Below are positions 18,998 through 28,059 of a stretch of 64,000 nucleotides of DNA, one piece after another (position 1 is the first letter of the stretch; each line of letters begins with the position of its first letter). The DNA comes from Pseudomonas sp. FP453 (GTDB lineage Bacteria > Pseudomonadota > Gammaproteobacteria > Pseudomonadales > Pseudomonadaceae), in NCBI RefSeq assembly GCF_030687495.1, contig NZ_CP117435.1, positions 4,034,501-4,098,500 of the forward strand. The letters run 5' to 3'. The notes beneath the pieces were generated by a model. That model saw only the letters and a list, made by a program, of their open reading frames with translations. It was not told where the DNA came from and did no database searches. The position numbers were made by a program, and so were the translations under genes.

Positions 18998-19103
18998 AAA
19001 TGTGGGAGTTGGCTTGTGTGGGAGCTGGCTTGCCTGCGATAGCATCACCTCAGTGCATCTGATACACCGAGGTGTCTGCATCGCAGGCAAGCCAGCTCCC
19101 ACA
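18998..19103. repeat. REP inverted-repeat pair plus partial extra copy
   Basis: Arms 19017-19040 and 19080-19103 are reverse complements with the GTGGGAGCTGGCTTGCCTGC core. A degenerate partial copy (GTGGGAGTTGGCTTG) abuts on the left at 18998-19016. The element separates the receptor gene from the FecB-like gene, so it may lower read-through between them. Confidence 0.85.
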
Positions 19104-19148
19104 TGGGCCAGTTCCCACCCAAGCCCGCGCCCACCTGTTGATCCGTGT

Positions 19149-21533
19149 TTAGAAATCGACAGTGGCCGACAGCAGGTAGGTGCGTGGTGTTGCCAACGTC
19201 AGACCCGGCTCGCTGTCATCCGACGCACCGGCCGAACTCCAGTAGCGTTTATCCGCGACGTTTTCCACATTGGCACGCAAGGTCACGTGCTTGTCATCCA
19301 CCTTGAAGGCATAGCGGGCGCCGACGTCGATACGGTTCCAGGCGTCGATTTCCTTGACGTTGGACTGGTCCAGGTACTGCGAGCTGGAATGGATGCCACG
19401 GCTGGTCAGGGTCAGGCCTTCCAGGCCGGGCACGTCCCATTCGGCACCCAGGTTGACGTTGTACTTGGGCGTGGCCGGGGCGCGGTTGCCGTCCCACGTG
19501 CCGTTGGTGGTGTCCTTGAGTTTGCTGTCGATGTACATCACGCCGCCGAGCAAACGCACACCCTTGAGCGGTTCGCCGAACACACTCAACTCGGCGCCGG
19601 CGTTCTCGCGTTTGCCGTTGGGCCCGAACAGCTTCGTGGTGGCGTTGGTTTCATAGGCCGGCTGCTTGATACGGAACACCGCCGCCGTCACGGCGAAGGC
19701 GCCGGCGTCGTACTTGGCGCCGACTTCAACCTGGCGGCTGATGAACGGCGGGAAGATTTCGTCGCTGTTGCTTGAGGTGGTCGGCGCGATCTTGCCCTGG
19801 CTCAGGCCTTCCATGTAGTTGGCGTACAGCGACAGCCGGTCGGTGGCCTTGAACAGCAGGCCGCCGGAGGGCGAGAGCTTTTCTTCGTCGTAGGCGGTCT
19901 TGCCTTTGACGCCGTTGCTCCAGTCATCCACCTTGACCCGCTGCCAGCGTGCGCCGAGGGTCAGCAGCAGGCGGTCGTCAAAGAAGCCGAGGGTATCGGA
20001 CAGGGCCACGCCGCTGAATTTGTTTTCGGTGTAGACCTTGGCGTCCTGGCGCGTGGCAATGGATGGCGTTGGGGTTTGCACCGGGTTGTAAAGGTTGCTC
20101 GACGACTCGCCATACCGCGCGCCGCCGTTGGTGAAGTCCATGTAGAAATAGCTGGCCGCCAGGTTGACCTCGTGGCTCACCGGCCCGGTGTGGAACCAGT
20201 TGCGCACGCCCGCCGTGTAGGTGCGCACGTTTTCATCGCGGGTGAAGTCGCGGGGCTGCACTTTGAAGTCGCCGGCAGCGTTGGTGACGGAGACGGCGTG
20301 GCGCAGGAAGTCGTGGTTGCTTTTACGCGCGCCGACGCCGCCGTAGAGCATCACGTTGTCGCTGAGGTCGTACTCGCCATTGAAGGTGCCGAAGGTGTCA
20401 TTGGTGCGCGCCTTGCTCCAGCCTTGCGCATAGTTGCGGCGCACGTCGCTGGCCTTTGGCACGGGTGCGGCGGCGGCCACCTGGACACGCTCCTGGGGCG
20501 CATCGGTGTCGCGTTCGGTGTGGCCGATGTCGGTGGAAAGGCGCAGGCGCTCGCCGCGAAAATCCAGGCCGAGCACGGCCATTTCGCGGTCGACGCTCTG
20601 GTGATCCCAGGCCGTATTGCCAGCCTGCTTCACACCGTTGAAGCGGATGCCGAACTGGTTGTCTTCGCCGAAGCGCCGACCCACATCCACCGCGCCGCCC
20701 GCCTGGCTTTCCGAGGCCCAGGTGCCGGTGAACGAGGTGATGTCCTTGTCGGTGGCGCGCTTGGGCACCACGTTGATCCCGCCGCCCACGCTGCCACGGG
20801 GCGAGATGCCGTTGATCAACTGCGTCGGGCCTTTGAAAATGTCGACGCGATCGGCCATTTCCATGTCGATGGTGTAGGTCGGCAGCACGCCGTAGAGGCC
20901 GTTATAGGACACATCACTGTTGAACAGGCTGAACCCGCGAATGGTGAACTGCTCGTAACGCCCACCGGCCGGGTTGGTGGCGCGGACCGAGGGGTCGCTG
21001 GCGATCAGTTCGCCGAGGGTGCGCGCCTGCTGGTTTTTCACCGCGTCGGCGGTGTAGGTGGTGATGCTGAACGGGGTTTCCATGAAGTCCCGCGTGCCCA
21101 GCATGCCCTGGGCGCCACGGCGGGCCACTTGGCCGCCGGCGTAGGTGTCGCCGTCGTACAGGCCGGTGGTGCCGAGGATCGAGGTTGGCGCCAGCTCGAG
21201 GGTGCTGCCATCCGGTGCAGGGATCAGCATGTAGGCGTGCTCGCCCATGGCTTGCAGTTGCAGGCCGGAGCCTTGCAACAACCGCGCGAAGCCCTCCTCC
21301 ACACCATATTCACCGGCCAGGCCGCTGCTGCTGCGGCCGCTGACGAGCGCCGGGTCCACCGACAGGTTGACCCCCGCCAGCCCGGCAAAGCGGGTCAGCG
21401 CCGCACTCAGGCTGCCGGCGGGCACCTGGTAACTGCGGCGGGCGTCGTCGGCGTAGCTGACGGTGGCGAATAACGGGCTGGCGCTGAGGCTCAGCAGCAG
21501 GCTCAGTTTCAGCAAGGGGCGGACTACGGGCAT
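19149..21533 (-). CDS. TonB-dependent siderophore receptor with N-terminal STN signalling domain (FecA-like)
   Basis: This receptor has 794 residues from ATG 21533, which gives a good signal peptide (LLKLSLLLSLSASPLFATVSYA); the open frame extends 25 codons further without a better start. Residues about 30-105 form the STN domain (SYQVPAGSLSAALTRFAGLA, ARLLQGSGLQLQAMGEHAYM) found in receptors that signal to an anti-sigma factor. The siderophore-type plug (TLGELIASDPSVRATNPAGG, FTIRGFSLF, DRVDIFKGPTQLINGISPRG) and a barrel ending in YLLSATVDF follow. It lies upstream of the FecBCDE-like operon. No FecI/FecR pair is present in the window. Confidence 0.93.
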   Translation of the reverse strand: MPVVRPLLKLSLLLSLSASPLFATVSYADDARRSYQVPAGSLSAALTRFAGLAGVNLSVDPALVSGRSSSGLAGEYGVEEGFARLLQGSGLQLQAMGEHAYMLIPAPDGSTLELAPTSILGTTGLYDGDTYAGGQVARRGAQGMLGTRDFMETPFSITTYTADAVKNQQARTLGELIASDPSVRATNPAGGRYEQFTIRGFSLFNSDVSYNGLYGVLPTYTIDMEMADRVDIFKGPTQLINGISPRGSVGGGINVVPKRATDKDITSFTGTWASESQAGGAVDVGRRFGEDNQFGIRFNGVKQAGNTAWDHQSVDREMAVLGLDFRGERLRLSTDIGHTERDTDAPQERVQVAAAAPVPKASDVRRNYAQGWSKARTNDTFGTFNGEYDLSDNVMLYGGVGARKSNHDFLRHAVSVTNAAGDFKVQPRDFTRDENVRTYTAGVRNWFHTGPVSHEVNLAASYFYMDFTNGGARYGESSSNLYNPVQTPTPSIATRQDAKVYTENKFSGVALSDTLGFFDDRLLLTLGARWQRVKVDDWSNGVKGKTAYDEEKLSPSGGLLFKATDRLSLYANYMEGLSQGKIAPTTSSNSDEIFPPFISRQVEVGAKYDAGAFAVTAAVFRIKQPAYETNATTKLFGPNGKRENAGAELSVFGEPLKGVRLLGGVMYIDSKLKDTTNGTWDGNRAPATPKYNVNLGAEWDVPGLEGLTLTSRGIHSSSQYLDQSNVKEIDAWNRIDVGARYAFKVDDKHVTLRANVENVADKRYWSSAGASDDSEPGLTLATPRTYLLSATVDF

Positions 21534-21614
21534 TGGCGCAAGCTCTCGATAATGTGTGCTTACCTGAAATGACCGCCGACGCGAAAAAAAGGGACAGGTG
21601 ATTTGCATTATTTT

Positions 21615-22535
21615 TCAGCGCCCGCCAAATACCTCGGCGTGTTGCTCGGCCATGGCCAGCAGCGCGTCCACCACCACCCGCACCTTGGGCTGCACATAAC
21701 GGGTGTGCGGCCAGATCACGTGAATCGGCATGGTCGCGCCCGCGCAGTCATCAAGCACCGTGACCAACGCGCCGCTGCGCAGGTGCTCGGCCACCAGCCA
21801 GGTGGGCAATTGGCACAGGCCCGCGCCGTCGAGGGTCGCCTGCAGCATCACTTCGCCGTCGCCGAACTCATGGCGCACCCGCACTTCCTGCTCTTCCACC
21901 GCACCCTTGGCGTTCGTCAGCAGCCAGGTCTTACGCAACCCGCTGCGCCAGCCGATGATGCAGTCGTGCGCCAGCAGGTCGGCCTTGCCCTGCAACGGCG
22001 CGGACTCACGTAGGTACTGCGGCGCGGCGCAGATCACCAGGCGTTGTTCGCCCAGGCGCCGGGCGACCAGTTCCGGGTCGTCGCGCAGGTCACCGATGCG
22101 TACCGCGAGATCGATGCCTTCGTTGACCATGTCCACTTTGCGCTCGCCGAAGGTGAGGGTCAGGTCCAGTTGGGCATAACGCCGGGCCAGCGTGATCAAC
22201 ATCGGCGCGATATGCCGGCGGCCGAACGCCGCGGGCAGGTCGATGCGCAAACGCCCCTTGGGCTCGGCGACGCCGCTGAGGAAGCTGCCTTCGACCCCGC
22301 GCAATTCCTCCATGACCCGCAGGCAGCTGGCCAGGTACACCTCGCCTTCATGGGTCAGGTTCAACTTGCGCGTGGTGCGGTGCAGCAACTTGATCCCCAG
22401 GCGTTTCTCCAGGCGGGTCACGCTTTTGCCCACGGCCGAGCTGGTCACGCCCAGCTGCAAGGCCGCGGCGGTGAAGCTGCCCAGTTGCGCCGCGAGGATA
22501 AATTCGGGGATGCCGTCGAATTGCAGGGTGTCCAT
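21615..22535 (-). CDS. LysR-family transcriptional regulator
   Basis: This 306-residue regulator has an N-terminal winged helix-turn-helix (FILAAQLGSFTAAALQLGVT, SSAVGKSVTRLEKRLG, LLHRTTRKLNLTHEG) and a LysR substrate-binding domain (GRLRIDLPAAFGRRHIAPML, FGERKVDMVNEGIDLAVRIG). ATG 22535 is preceded by GGAG. It is divergent from the SnoaL-like/Old Yellow Enzyme pair with a 133-bp shared promoter region, so it probably controls them. Confidence 0.93.
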   Translation of the reverse strand: MDTLQFDGIPEFILAAQLGSFTAAALQLGVTSSAVGKSVTRLEKRLGIKLLHRTTRKLNLTHEGEVYLASCLRVMEELRGVEGSFLSGVAEPKGRLRIDLPAAFGRRHIAPMLITLARRYAQLDLTLTFGERKVDMVNEGIDLAVRIGDLRDDPELVARRLGEQRLVICAAPQYLRESAPLQGKADLLAHDCIIGWRSGLRKTWLLTNAKGAVEEQEVRVRHEFGDGEVMLQATLDGAGLCQLPTWLVAEHLRSGALVTVLDDCAGATMPIHVIWPHTRYVQPKVRVVVDALLAMAEQHAEVFGGR

Positions 22536-22668
22536 GTTCGCCTCCGCCTGGGAAAGCCTGGATTCTATCCTGGCAGGATCAACTGAGCGTATTTATCGGG
22601 GATTAATCCAACCGTCACGCTGGAATAAGCTGGTCATCATTGTTTACTGACTACCCCAGCGAGGGCCC

Positions 22669-23109
22669 ATGCACGCCGATCTGAACCGTCTCGTTACCCT
22701 GGAAGCCATTCGCACCCTGCGCCTGCGCTACTGCCATCACCTCGACACCCACGACATGGACGCGCTGGCGCAGTTGTTTACCGAAGACGCGACTTGCCAC
22801 GTCGCCCAAGCCGGCTGGACCGGCCGCAACGCGATCAAGGCCGGGCTGTCCCAGGCCTTTCGCGACTTTGATACGCAGCAGCGCGGCCGTTATCCGTTCC
22901 TGCATGCTGTGTCCAACCACTGGGTCGAGATCCTCGACGAGGACCGCGCCGAAGGCCATTGCTACCTGACCGATTTCGTCACCCAGCGCCCGGCCGGCGA
23001 CAGCCCGTTGCTGCTGCTCGGCGTGTACGTCGACGAATACCGCCGCGTGCAAGGCGAGTGGTTGATCAGCAACACACGCCTGGACGTGCTGTGGCCACTG
23101 GCGTCCTGA
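22669..23109 (+). CDS. SnoaL-like / NTF2-fold protein
   Basis: This 146-residue protein is of the cone-shaped alpha+beta NTF2/SnoaL superfamily: IRTLRLRYCHHLDTHDMDAL, LFTEDATCHVA and VSNHWVEILDEDRAEGHCYL. Members include ring-forming and dehydratase-like enzymes as well as non-catalytic binding proteins, so the activity cannot be named. It starts at ATG 22669 behind GAGGG and lies 26 bp upstream of an Old Yellow Enzyme, probably in the same transcript. Confidence 0.8.
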   Translation: MHADLNRLVTLEAIRTLRLRYCHHLDTHDMDALAQLFTEDATCHVAQAGWTGRNAIKAGLSQAFRDFDTQQRGRYPFLHAVSNHWVEILDEDRAEGHCYLTDFVTQRPAGDSPLLLLGVYVDEYRRVQGEWLISNTRLDVLWPLAS

Positions 23110-23135
23110 ACCTTCATCACTTGCGGAGAATTCCC

Positions 23136-24263
23136 ATGAGCAACCTGTTCCAACCCTACAACCTCGCCGGCACTACGCTGGCCAACCGCGTGGTCATGGC
23201 ACCAATGACCCGCGCCCGCGCGCTGGACGACATCCCGGATGAACACACGGTGCTGTATTACGCGCAACGCGCCAGCGCTGGGTTGATCATCAGCGAAGGT
23301 GCACCGATTTCCCGCGAGGGCTGCGGTTACCTGTTCAACCCCGGGTTGTACAACGATGCGCAAGTCCAGGGCTGGCGCCGGGTCACCGATGCGGTGCATG
23401 CCAAGGGCGGCAAGATTTTTGCGCAGTTGTGGCATGTGGGGCGCGTGTCCCATGTGTCGATTCAGCCGGACGGTGGTGCGCCGGTGTCGTCGGTGGCGGT
23501 GACTGCCGCTCGGTCGAATGCCTATGCGTGGGTCGCTGAAGGCCAGCCGGGACCGGTGCAGGCCAGCCTGCCGCGTGCCCTTGAGGCCGATGAAGTGCGG
23601 CGCGTGACGGCAGACTTTGTCAGCGCCGCACGCCGCGCGGTGGATGCAGGCTTCGACGGTGTCGAACTGCACGGTGCCAATGGCTATCTGTTCGAACAGT
23701 TCCTCAATGGCGCGCTGAATACCCGCACCGACGAGTACGGTGGTTCCATCGCCAACCGCCAGCGCTTCTTGCTGGAAACCCTCGATGCCCTGGCGGCCGA
23801 GATTGGCAGCGATCGCGTCGGCGTGCGCCTCTCGCCGTTCGGTCGGCTGTTTGATATGCACCCGTACGCGCAAGAGGCCGAGGCTTGGCTGAGCCTGGCG
23901 ACGGCACTGAATGCGCGCAGCCTCGCTTATGTGCATTTGAGCGATCAGCTGACGATTGGCGCGGAAGCAATTCCCGCCGGGTTTGCCACGCAATGGCGCC
24001 AGGCCTACCAGGGCACATTGATCGCGGCGGGCGGTTTCACGCGCGCCTTGGCCGAAGCGGTATTGGCAAAAGGTGATCTGGATCTGGTGGCATTCGGGCG
24101 GCCGTTTATTGCCAACCCGGACTTGGTGGAGCGCATGAGGCACGACTGGCCGCTGGCCGAGGCGGATCGCAGCACGTTCTACGGTATCGACGGCAACCCG
24201 ACGCAAGGTTACACCGACTATCCAACGGCCAGTGTCACACCGGTACGTGCAGCCCAACCTTGA
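23136..24263 (+). CDS. Old Yellow Enzyme family alkene reductase (NemA/XenB-like)
   Basis: This 375-residue FMN-dependent NAD(P)H oxidoreductase reduces activated C=C bonds or nitro compounds in characterised relatives. FMN-barrel segments are NRVVMAPMTRARAL (residues 17-30), FAQLWHVGRVSH, FDGVELHGANGYLFEQFLN, TRTDEYGGSIANRQRF and LVAFGRPFIANPDL. ATG 23136 has a GGAG site and matches the family N-terminus; the longer open frame upstream is a shadow of the SnoaL gene. Its 3' end overlaps the convergent AsnC gene by 29 bp. Confidence 0.94.
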   Translation: MSNLFQPYNLAGTTLANRVVMAPMTRARALDDIPDEHTVLYYAQRASAGLIISEGAPISREGCGYLFNPGLYNDAQVQGWRRVTDAVHAKGGKIFAQLWHVGRVSHVSIQPDGGAPVSSVAVTAARSNAYAWVAEGQPGPVQASLPRALEADEVRRVTADFVSAARRAVDAGFDGVELHGANGYLFEQFLNGALNTRTDEYGGSIANRQRFLLETLDALAAEIGSDRVGVRLSPFGRLFDMHPYAQEAEAWLSLATALNARSLAYVHLSDQLTIGAEAIPAGFATQWRQAYQGTLIAAGGFTRALAEAVLAKGDLDLVAFGRPFIANPDLVERMRHDWPLAEADRSTFYGIDGNPTQGYTDYPTASVTPVRAAQP

Positions 24264-24714
24264 CCCGATCCAGCGCGACCAAGGTCTTGAACCACTTTAC
24301 ATTGGGGTTCTCGGCAAACAGCTGGCCGGCGAGGTCCTGGTATTCCTGCATGCTTGCCACGTTGAGCACCAGCACGAAATCCGCTTCGCCGGTGACGTAG
24401 TAACACTGCTGCACCTGGGGCACGCTGAAGCTGGCTTTGGTCGCAGCCAGTGCTTCGGCGCTGGTGCGCTCCACGGAGACCTCGGCAATGATGGTGATCG
24501 GCTTGCCGGCTTTGGCCGGGTCGACCACCGCGACATTCGCGATGATCACCCCGCCCTCTTCCAGGCGCTTGATCCGCCGCTGCACGGCGGCGGTGGAGAG
24601 GTTGACCTTTTCGGCCAGGGTACGCAGGGGTACGGCGTTGTCATGCTGGACCAGGGCCAGGATCGACCAGTCGAAGCCGTCCAGGTCCAGTGTGGAAGAA
24701 GCGGGTTTGGCCAT
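24235..24714 (-). CDS. Lrp/AsnC-family transcriptional regulator
   Basis: This 159-residue regulator has an N-terminal winged helix (FDWSILALVQHDNAVPLRTL, VNLSTAAVQRRIKRLEEGG) and a C-terminal RAM effector domain (QCYYVTGEADFVLVLNVASM). Family members respond to amino acids. It is convergent with the Old Yellow Enzyme gene (29-bp overlap) and is followed at its 5' side by the REP tandem array. Its target is unknown; the amino-acid operon at 25.6-30.4 kb is one candidate. Confidence 0.92.
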   Translation of the reverse strand: MAKPASSTLDLDGFDWSILALVQHDNAVPLRTLAEKVNLSTAAVQRRIKRLEEGGVIIANVAVVDPAKAGKPITIIAEVSVERTSAEALAATKASFSVPQVQQCYYVTGEADFVLVLNVASMQEYQDLAGQLFAENPNVKWFKTLVALDRVKVGLHVPV

Positions 24715-24860
24715 CGGGGGGCGTGCTCGACAGGGTGAAGGGGTTTGTCGAGCACAGCCTCGATTGGGAGAGCGGTGACGACTTGGGCGCCAATACTAGC
24801 CCAAGTGTTCTGGTGTACGGGTGCAAGGCTGGGTGCGATGGCGCTTGGGCTACCGTCTTC

Positions 24861-25606
24861 GCAGGCAAGCCAGCTCCCACATTTTTGAACGGTGTGCACC
24901 TGAGAAAGTCTGTAAACCCAATCCCCTGTGGGAACTGTCGAGCTTTAGCGAGGCTGCGAAGGCGGTGGGTCTGGCAACGGAGGTTTCGCCTGGGCCACCG
25001 CTATCGCAGGCAAGCCAGCTCCCACATTTTTGAACGGTGTGCACCTGAGAAAGTCTGTAAACCCAATCCCCTGTGGGAGCTGTCGAGCTTTAGCGAGGCT
25101 GCGAAGGCGGTGGGTCTGGCAACGGAGGTTTCGCCTGGGCCACCGCTATCGCAGGCAAGCCAGCTCCCACATTTTTGAACGGTGTGCACCTGACATAGCC
25201 TGCAAACCCAATCCCCTGTGGGAGCTGTCGAGCTTTAGCGAGGCTGCGAAGGCGGTGGGTCTGGCAACGGAGGTTTCGCCTGGGCCACCGCTATCGCAGG
25301 CAAGCCAGCTCCCACATTTTTGAACGGTGTGCATCTGAGAAAGTCTGTAAACCCAATCCCCTGTGGGAGCTGTCGAGCTTTAGCGAGGCTGCGAAGGCGG
25401 TGGGTCTGGCAACGGAGGTTTCGCTTGGGCCACCGCTATCGCAGGCAAGCCAGCTCCCACATTTTTGAACGGTGTGCACCTGACATAGCCTGCAAACCCA
25501 ATCCCCTGTGGGAGCTGTCGAGCTTTAGCGAGGCTGCGAAGGCGGTGGGTCTGGCAACGGAGGTTTCGCCTGGGCCACCGCTATCGCAGGCAAGCCAGCT
25601 CCCACA
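24861..25606. repeat. Tandem array of five 145-bp REP-containing units plus a partial sixth
   Basis: The word GCAGGCAAGCCAGCTCCCAC begins at 24861, 25006, 25151, 25296, 25441 and 25586, an exact 145-bp period. Each unit holds a REP arm (GGCAAGCCAGCTCCCACA) and a second arm (CTGTGGGAGCTGTCGAGC), so units can fold. Units 3 and 5 share a CCTGACATAGCCTGC variant where units 1, 2 and 4 read TGAGAAAGTCTG, suggesting partial growth by 290-bp steps. The period is not a multiple of three, so the open frames inside shift between copies and are not genes. Confidence 0.95.
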
Positions 25607-25636
25607 GTTGACTGGGTTCACAAGGCAAGATCGTCT

Positions 25637-27247
25637 TCACCACACGCCGATATGGGAGTCCGCTCGCGGTTCCGTGCCGCCGCACAGCACACCGCTGACC
25701 GGGTCGCGCAAGATGATTTGCCCGCGTCCGTAGTCGGTGAGGTCGCTGGCGATTTGCACCTGGTGGCCGCGGCGTGCCAGGGCGTTGGCCAGGTCGCGCG
25801 AGGCGCCTTGCTCGATGCCGACCTTCATCTCGCCCAGCCATTGCCAGCGCGGCGCGTCCAGGGCGGCTTGCGGGTTGAGGCCGAAATCCACGAGGTTCAT
25901 CACCATCTGCACATGGCCCTGGGGCTGCATGTAGCCGCCCATCACGCCGAATGGGCCGAGGGCCTGGCCGTCTTTGGTGAGGAAGCCGGGGATGATGGTG
26001 TGGAAGGTTTTCTTGCCGGGCGCCAGGCAGTTGGCGTGGGTGGGGTCGAGGCTGAATTCCTGCCCACGGTTCTGCAGGGCGATGCCGCTGTCGGGCAGTA
26101 CCACGCCGGAGCCGAAGCCGTGGTAGTTGCTCTGGATGAACGAAACCATGTTGCCTTCGGCGTCCGCCGTGGCCAGGTACACCGTGCCGCTGGCGTGGGG
26201 GTCGCCGGGTTTGGGCGGCTGGGCCTGTTCGCCGATTTGCGCGCGGCGGCGGCGGCTGTAGTCGTCACTCAACAAATCGGCGACAGCCACGCGCATGTGC
26301 AGCGGGTCGGTGATGTAGTGCAGGCCGTCGCTGTAGGCGAGCTTCATGGCTTCCAACTGGCGGTGCCAGGTCTGTTGGCTGTCGCGATGATCGAAGCTGA
26401 AGCCTTCAAGGATTTTCAGCGCCATCAGGGCGACGAGGCCCTGGCCGCTTGGGGGGATTTCCCAGACATCGACGCCACGGTAGTTGACGTGGATCGGCTC
26501 CACCCACTGCGCACGGTAATCCTTGAGGTCGCTGGCGCGCAGGTAGCCGCCGCTGGCCCGGGAGTGGGCATCCAGGCGTTCGGCGAGGGCGCCGCGATAC
26601 AGGCTTTCGCAGCGGGTTTCAGCGAGTTCTTCGAGGGTACGGGCCTGGGCTGGGTTGCGGAACAGCTCCCCGGCCCGAGGCGCGCGGCCGTCGATGAGGA
26701 ACGTGTCGAACCAGGCATCCAGCACCGGGTCGCGGTGGGGGCTGAATTCATCCAGCGCGATCTGCCATTGGTGGGCGACCACCGGCGACAGCGGAAAACC
26801 GTCCCGCGCCAGGCGAATGGCCGGTTGCAGCAACTCGGCAAACGGCAGCCTGCCGAAGCGTTGCGACAACTCGGCCCAGGCCGATGGGCAACCGGGCACG
26901 GTGACTGGGGTCCAGCCATAGAGCGGCATCTGGTCATGCCCCGCCGCCTTGACCGCCTCGACACTCAACGCCGCCGGCGCATGGCCGTTGCCGTTCAGGC
27001 CATGCAACTGGCCCTTGCACCAGACCAGCGCGAATGCGTCACCGCCCAGGCCGCAGCCGGTGGGCTCGACCACCGTCAACGCGGCGGCCGTGGCAATGGC
27101 GGCGTCGATGGCGTTGCCGCCCTGTTGCATGATCTCAATACCGGCCTGCGCTGCCAGCGGTTGGGACGCCGCGACCATGCCGCGCTGGGCAAACACGCTC
27201 TGGCGTTGCGACGGATAAGGGTACTCGTGAGCCGAAAATTTCAACAT
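25637..27247 (-). CDS. Gamma-glutamyltransferase-like Ntn hydrolase
   Basis: This 536-residue protein is of the gamma-glutamyltranspeptidase family, which self-cleaves into two subunits and transfers or hydrolyses gamma-glutamyl groups. The predicted nucleophile is Thr355 at the start of TVYLATADAEGNMVSF; also visible are QQGGNAIDAAIATAAALTVV, GLGGDAFALVW and PPSGQGLVALMALKILEG. No signal peptide is seen, unlike the periplasmic E. coli enzyme, so it may act in the cytoplasm on imported substrate. ATG 27247 is preferred to the longer frame. It is the last gene of an amino-acid importer operon. Confidence 0.92.
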   Translation of the reverse strand: MLKFSAHEYPYPSQRQSVFAQRGMVAASQPLAAQAGIEIMQQGGNAIDAAIATAAALTVVEPTGCGLGGDAFALVWCKGQLHGLNGNGHAPAALSVEAVKAAGHDQMPLYGWTPVTVPGCPSAWAELSQRFGRLPFAELLQPAIRLARDGFPLSPVVAHQWQIALDEFSPHRDPVLDAWFDTFLIDGRAPRAGELFRNPAQARTLEELAETRCESLYRGALAERLDAHSRASGGYLRASDLKDYRAQWVEPIHVNYRGVDVWEIPPSGQGLVALMALKILEGFSFDHRDSQQTWHRQLEAMKLAYSDGLHYITDPLHMRVAVADLLSDDYSRRRRAQIGEQAQPPKPGDPHASGTVYLATADAEGNMVSFIQSNYHGFGSGVVLPDSGIALQNRGQEFSLDPTHANCLAPGKKTFHTIIPGFLTKDGQALGPFGVMGGYMQPQGHVQMVMNLVDFGLNPQAALDAPRWQWLGEMKVGIEQGASRDLANALARRGHQVQIASDLTDYGRGQIILRDPVSGVLCGGTEPRADSHIGVW

Positions 27248-27277
27248 GGCAAAGGTTCTTCCACACAAGGTTTCAGG

Positions 27278-28057
27278 TCATAACACGCGGCTGAGAAACG
27301 CACGGGTACGCGGATGGCTGGGGTGGCTGAAAATCTGTTCCGGTGGCCCTTGTTCGATCAGTTCGCCCTGGTCGAGCACCACCACGCGGTCGGCCACTTC
27401 CCGGGCAAAGCCCATTTCGTGGGTGACCACCACCATGGTCATGCCCTCCTCGGCCAGTTCCTTCATCACTTGCAGCACTTCGCCGACGGTCTCCGGGTCG
27501 AGGGCGCTGGTGGGCTCGTCGAACAGCATGGCCTGGGGTTTCATCGCCAGGGCGCGGGCAATCGCCACCCGTTGTTGCTGGCCGCCGGAAAGCATCGACG
27601 GGTAGTGGTTGGCCTTGTCCGCCAGGCCGACCCGCGCGAGCAAGCCACGGGCCTGCTCCAGAGCTTCGGCACGCGGGGTGCCGAGCACGTGGATCGGCGC
27701 CTCGATGATGTTTTCCAGCGCAGTCATGTGCGGGAACAGGTTGAAGCGCTGGAACACCATGCCGATGTCGCGGCGCTGGCGGGCGATGTTGCGCTCGGAA
27801 TCACGCACCAGGCTGCCGTCGCTGCGTTCGCGGTAGCCCATGGCACGGCCGTTGACGCGGATGCGCCCGCCCTGGATGTCTTCCAGCAGGTTGATACAGC
27901 GGATGAAAGTGGTCTTGCCCGAGCCCGAGGCGCCGATCAGCACCACCACTTCGCCGCGGCGCACTTGCAGGGAGATGCCCTTGAGGATCTGCAAGTCGCC
28001 GAACGACTTGTGCAGGTCCTGGGCGTCGATGATCAGTTCGTCACTTTTGTGCGCCAT
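27278..28057 (-). CDS. Amino-acid ABC transporter ATP-binding protein
   Basis: This 259-residue ATPase is of the polar amino-acid class: Walker [10 protein letters not shown], signature [17 protein letters not shown], Walker [13 protein letters not shown], His loop [18 protein letters not shown] 28057 follows a GAGAGGA site and lies two bases after the permease stop, so upstream in-frame starts were rejected. It powers the permease at 28060. Confidence 0.94.
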   Translation of the reverse strand: MAHKSDELIIDAQDLHKSFGDLQILKGISLQVRRGEVVVLIGASGSGKTTFIRCINLLEDIQGGRIRVNGRAMGYRERSDGSLVRDSERNIARQRRDIGMVFQRFNLFPHMTALENIIEAPIHVLGTPRAEALEQARGLLARVGLADKANHYPSMLSGGQQQRVAIARALAMKPQAMLFDEPTSALDPETVGEVLQVMKELAEEGMTMVVVTHEMGFAREVADRVVVLDQGELIEQGPPEQIFSHPSHPRTRAFLSRVL

Positions 28058-28059
28058 GG

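Noticed and set aside
24861..25606. CRISPR-like array
   Set aside because: Repeats are 145 bp long and contiguous, without unique spacers; the content is REP-type palindromes and no cas genes are near.
24821..25733. Series of 60-137 codon open frames with repeated arginine-rich products on both strands
   Set aside because: They lie in the 145-bp tandem array. The period is not divisible by three, so each copy is read in a different frame, and no ribosome-binding sites are present.
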